A model generated the notes under the pieces. It was not told where the DNA came from. It saw only the letters and a program-made list of their open reading frames with translations, and did not search any database. From Anaerolineales bacterium UBA832 (GTDB lineage: Bacteria; Chloroflexota; Anaerolineae; Anaerolineales; UBA11657), in the NCBI GenBank assembly GCA_002296125.1, contig DBHI01000123.1, positions 1-8,716 of the forward strand: a stretch of 8,716 nt of DNA, in the 5' to 3' direction. The translations under genes were made by a program, and so were the position numbers. How positions within the stretch are numbered: the first letter of the stretch is position 1; the number at the start of each line of letters is the position of its first letter. Shown here one piece after another: positions 6,258-8,716 of the stretch.

Positions 6258-7367
6258 TTATTCTGATATAAGATTTTTATATATTCTAATGGTATTCTGG
6301 CAACATTTTTCCCATGTGAATTTGGAAACTTGACTTAAGCCTAGTTGTTGTAGATTTTTTCTAAGATTATCATTTTCACAAATAGTTAGGATTGCCTCTG
6401 ATATAGAATCAATATCATCGGGATCGATTATCAACGAAGCATCTTCTGAAATTTCAGGTAAAGAGCCTCTATTAGATACTATGGTAGCAGTACCACATGC
6501 CATAGATTCTAAAACTGGCAAACCAAATCCCTCATAATGGGATGGTAAGACTAGTGTAGTTGCACCACTATATATTGATGGCATATGACATCGGTTAGCA
6601 TTATGTATTAATTGTGTATGGTGTTCTAGATGTAGTTCGCTAATTATTTTTTCAATAGGTTGGTGACGCCAACCTTCTCTACCAACTATTACTAAAGGCG
6701 GTATATCTTTTTTAAAAGATAGAAGGTTTGAATATGCTTTGAGTAACCCATCAATATTTTTTCTTGGTTCAAATGTACCTACAAATAGTATATATTCATC
6801 TGGCAAATTAAGAGTTTTGCGAATGCGATTAATTTTAAGTGTACTTTGTGGTGTAAAGAGATCGTTTGGTGCTAAATGGATTGTGGTTACTTTTTCTGGT
6901 TTAACGTTTAGATAGTTAAGTATATCGTTGCGCGTAGATTCTGAATCTGCCAGAATAGCATCAGATCGTTTGACAGCATCGTGGATTTGGTTATTATAGT
7001 ATTTTTGACTATTATCTGTTAGGAATTGAGGATAAAGTAGGAATGCCAGATCATGTACTGTTATTACTGATTTCCATCCACCATTATATGGGGGTATAAA
7101 GTCTGGCGAGTGTAAAATGTTAATGCGCCTCGCGATTATTTCAGTTGTTAAGGTTATTTTTTCTAATTTGTGATGTGGTGGAGTAAAGCATTTAATTGTT
7201 TTCGCATTGTTATTTTTAGTTATTCTGTTGTTATTTCTAAACGATTGAAGGATCAGATAATTGTTTGATAGGTCATATCTTGGTAATCTACTGGACAATT
7301 GTTCAATGTATTCAGATATTCCTCCTTCTGAATGTGATATTAAACGAGCATCTATAGCAATTCGCAT
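6258..7367 (-). CDS. GT4 family glycosyltransferase (mannosyltransferase-like)
   Basis: 369 residues, a typical length for a GT4 retaining glycosyltransferase with the GT-B fold. Motifs in order: MRIAIDARL start, EGGISEYI (14-21) as the Gly-rich loop, TVHDLAF (103-109), ADSESTRNDI (140-149), LFVGTFEPRKNI (194-205) with Arg202 and Lys203 for the donor phosphates, and HYEGFGLPVLES (277-288). The last contains the complete E-x7-E motif (Glu279 and Glu287), then GSLPE. The closest remembered relatives are the WbaZ/MtfB type of mannosyl- or rhamnosyltransferases of surface polysaccharide clusters; the sugar is not determinable here. First gene of a two-gene operon with the 6252-5029 glycosyltransferase, so the two probably add successive sugars to one glycan. 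The ATG has no Shine-Dalgarno, and the best promoter places the transcript start on the ATG itself. Confidence 0.88.
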   Translation of the reverse strand: MRIAIDARLISHSEGGISEYIEQLSSRLPRYDLSNNYLILQSFRNNNRITKNNNAKTIKCFTPPHHKLEKITLTTEIIARRINILHSPDFIPPYNGGWKSVITVHDLAFLLYPQFLTDNSQKYYNNQIHDAVKRSDAILADSESTRNDILNYLNVKPEKVTTIHLAPNDLFTPQSTLKINRIRKTLNLPDEYILFVGTFEPRKNIDGLLKAYSNLLSFKKDIPPLVIVGREGWRHQPIEKIISELHLEHHTQLIHNANRCHMPSIYSGATTLVLPSHYEGFGLPVLESMACGTATIVSNRGSLPEISEDASLIIDPDDIDSISEAILTICENDNLRKNLQQLGLSQVSKFTWEKCCQNTIRIYKNLISE

Positions 7368-7373
7368 GTTATG

Positions 7374-7402
7374 ATGATAATAGTCGGATGATTGGGTGTC
7401 AA
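7374..7402 (-). promoter_or_regulatory. Sigma70-like promoter of the glycosyltransferase operon, probably leaderless
   Basis: On the minus strand TTGACA (7402-7397) is followed after exactly 17 nt by TATCAT (7379-7374). This is a perfect -35 and a 5/6 -10. Standard spacing puts +1 at 7367, the A of the ATG. The absence of any Shine-Dalgarno before that ATG agrees with a leaderless messenger. Confidence 0.65.
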
Positions 7403-7426
7403 TGCCATATATTTATGATACTTTGG

Positions 7427-7455
7427 TTGCCTCTGTGCGTGCATTATCATATAAT
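7427..7455 (+). promoter_or_regulatory. Sigma70-like promoter of the coiled-coil gene
   Basis: TTGCCT (7427-7432) and a perfect TATAAT (7450-7455) are separated by 17 nt. The predicted start is near 7462, giving a 23-nt leader that contains GGGAAGG. The promoter diverges from the glycosyltransferase promoter; the two facing -35 boxes are about 25 nt apart, close enough for one bound regulator or polymerase to affect both. Confidence 0.65.
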
Positions 7456-7466
7456 CTTTTTATCTT

Positions 7467-7473
7467 GGGAAGG
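7467..7473 (+). promoter_or_regulatory. Ribosome binding site that decides the start of the coiled-coil gene
   Basis: GGGAAGG is the clearest purine-rich Shine-Dalgarno-like site in the window. It lies 11 nt before ATG 7485 but only 2 nt before the in-frame TTG 7476, so ATG 7485 is the better start. Confidence 0.55.
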
Positions 7474-7484
7474 TTTTGATCAAT

Positions 7485-8666
7485 ATGAATGATTCAAGAC
7501 AGATAATAAATAAAATTGATTGGTTAGATAGTCAGCGACGTGATGATCGCAAGATGGTGATTTCATTGCGTGAGCATATTAATGCTTTGCAAAAAGAGAA
7601 TAAGCAATTAACTGATCGTATGATAGTGATGGAGTTAGAAATTGCTAAAACTAAGGAATTGGCCAGTGCTGTCAGTAAAGTTGATGAGATCATAGAAAAA
7701 AGTAGGTCAGATTTCATTTCAAAAATTGATAATCTTGAAGCAGTACGTATCAAAACTGAAGTAGAGATGGATCGACTACGTATAATAGATAGAGACAAAA
7801 TTAATAAAACTTTATCAAATTTACATGACGAATTTAATGTATTTTATAAAATGCGAGATGAGTTTTTTGATCAAAAAGATAGAGAAGTGCAACTAAACAA
7901 TGAGATCAGGGATTTGAAGATTGTTGTTGAAAAGGCGTTAAGAGTTATAGATGATAATGAGACTACCATAGTTGCTGTGGAAGAAAGGAGTTTGCAAGAT
8001 AGTAAACGTATTGGGGATTTTAAAAGCGAAATAGATAATCTGAGACGATTATTAGATGATATTCAACCGAAATTGGAATCAATCCAGGATTCTAGTATTA
8101 GAAATCATAATGATATCAATGATTTAATTTCAAGAGAAACTGATAGGAAGTTAGAGCACACTTCATGGATTGAACAGCAAGAAATTATTTTTTCAGAGAG
8201 AGAACATTGGTGGGAGGAGTTACAGGATAAATCTAGGGAAATTGAAAGTTTGATTGATAAATCTTCTCAAAGGATGCATGAGTTTGGAGAAACTCATCGT
8301 TTAATGCAATCTTCCATGGATAAGCTTGATACTAATTTTAGTGGTATGGACGATAGAATTAGTGATTTTGTTGAGATTCAAAGACATACTTTAGAGCGTT
8401 ATAAGAATGATTGGAAAGATTTTGTTGTTGACAATGAAAAGAAATGGTCTGATCATGCGTTATATGACGAATCTTGGAATAAAGAGAATGAGCGTGTTTT
8501 GAATAAATTCTCTGAACGAACTGCAATTATTGAGGACACAGTGTTCGAAATGCAAGAAATGATCGATCAAATGAGAAATCAAGATCAGCAACGTTTGAAG
8601 GAATTGTTTTCAATATTACGAAAGTTTTTGTCTGTATATGATATACCTTTAAAGAAAGTTCCTTAA
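7485..8666 (+). CDS. Long coiled-coil protein of unknown function
   Basis: 393 residues from ATG 7485, chosen because GGGAAGG at 7467-7473 is suitably upstream; an in-frame TTG at 7476 would add three residues. There is no signal peptide or membrane segment. Nearly the whole chain is charged and helical with heptad-like spacing: about residues 20-65, 85-150 and 160-215, then a Trp-rich patch around HTSWIEQQ and EHWWEEL, and more helix to about residue 380. It ends in a short non-helical tail, VYDIPLKKVP. The N-terminal IDWLDSQRRDDR resembles the opening of coiled-coil hypothetical proteins I recall from Chloroflexota. No enzymatic motif and no Walker A are visible. An elongated cytoplasmic scaffold, or a protein that organises division or envelope synthesis, is possible, but only the coiled-coil nature is supported. 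It has its own promoter and is divergent from the glycosyltransferase operon, so the two could be co-regulated. Confidence 0.8.
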   Translation: MNDSRQIINKIDWLDSQRRDDRKMVISLREHINALQKENKQLTDRMIVMELEIAKTKELASAVSKVDEIIEKSRSDFISKIDNLEAVRIKTEVEMDRLRIIDRDKINKTLSNLHDEFNVFYKMRDEFFDQKDREVQLNNEIRDLKIVVEKALRVIDDNETTIVAVEERSLQDSKRIGDFKSEIDNLRRLLDDIQPKLESIQDSSIRNHNDINDLISRETDRKLEHTSWIEQQEIIFSEREHWWEELQDKSREIESLIDKSSQRMHEFGETHRLMQSSMDKLDTNFSGMDDRISDFVEIQRHTLERYKNDWKDFVVDNEKKWSDHALYDESWNKENERVLNKFSERTAIIEDTVFEMQEMIDQMRNQDQQRLKELFSILRKFLSVYDIPLKKVP

Positions 8667-8716
8667 TCGTCTTTGCTTCATTACTCGTTCTTTAGGTTTT
8701 TTAAACAATAGGTGAA
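8667..8716. other. Right-edge segment, no supported gene
   Basis: Fifty bases follow the coiled-coil gene's stop. There is a T run (8696-8701) but no convincing GC stem before it, so I do not call a terminator. A minus-strand reading frame is open from the right edge into the end of the coiled-coil gene, but it is too short to judge. Confidence 0.3.

Noticed and set aside
7377..7382. TATTAT as alternative -10 for the glycosyltransferase operon
   Set aside because: It is only 14 nt from TTGACA, too short; TATCAT at 7379-7374 has the ideal 17-nt spacing.
7476..7484. TTG 7476 as start of the coiled-coil gene
   Set aside because: The GGGAAGG site would be only 2 nt away, too close; ATG 7485 fits better.
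7532..7798. Minus-strand open frame of 88 codons
   Set aside because: It is antisense to the coiled-coil gene; the Ser/Leu/Ile-rich translation is the mirror of Asp/Glu/Lys/Arg codons.
8649..8716. Possible C-terminus of a minus-strand gene entering from the right edge (reads LLFKKPKERVMKQRRLRNFL then stop at 8649)
   Set aside because: Only about 21 codons are visible, with no recognisable family, and it would overlap the coiled-coil gene by 18 nt. A basic tail is plausible but cannot be supported without sequence to the right.
1..8716. tRNA, rRNA, CRISPR, insertion sequence or prophage remnants
   Set aside because: I saw no cloverleaf-like segment, spaced direct repeats, transposase motifs, terminal inverted repeats or phage structural genes.

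Overview
The window is strongly AT-rich bacterial DNA. It is gene-dense, with two short divergent promoter regions and no RNA genes, insertion sequences, CRISPR arrays or tandem repeats that I can see. The protein types (a long class II NrdJ, a YceI lipoprotein with an RDxxL / ITQPV-like core, a NuoL-like protein ending in EGQGGVMWAL, and a coiled-coil protein starting IDWLDSQRRDDR) remind me of Chloroflexota, possibly a low-GC marine or Dehalococcoidia-like lineage. That placement comes from family memory, not from a search.

Layout from left to right: (1) 2-262 (+), the C-terminal tail of an adenosylcobalamin-dependent ribonucleotide reductase. (2) 314-1180 (-), a YceI-domain lipoprotein converging on it. 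(3) 1181-1285, a divergent promoter region with a TATAAT box on each strand. (4) 1286-5032 (+), a tightly coupled three-gene operon of polytopic membrane proteins related to the membrane arm of complex I, group 4 hydrogenases and Mrp: a NuoL-like, a HyfE/NuoK-like and a NuoN/NuoM-like subunit, with 8-nt and 4-nt overlaps. (5) 7367-5029 (-), a two-gene operon of GT4-type glycosyltransferases, whose last stop codon overlaps the end of the membrane operon in a shared TTAA. (6) 7368-7484, a second divergent promoter region with two good sigma70-like promoters; the glycosyltransferase one is placed so that the transcript should be leaderless. (7) 7485-8666 (+), a long soluble coiled-coil protein of unknown function.

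The membrane operon is the most interesting part. It appears complete within the window, opening at its own promoter and closing against a convergent gene, yet it has no quinone, hydrogenase, NADH or FeS subunit. Each of its three subunits keeps the fold signatures of the superfamily while lacking most of the protonatable residues that define working proton channels. It may be an unusual three-subunit ion or charge-coupled membrane device, or an accessory membrane arm for a complex encoded elsewhere.

The + strand is G- and T-rich along minus-strand genes as well as plus-strand genes. This suggests a strand-asymmetric mutation bias, with + as the leading replication strand, and it visibly colours the amino-acid content of the proteins.
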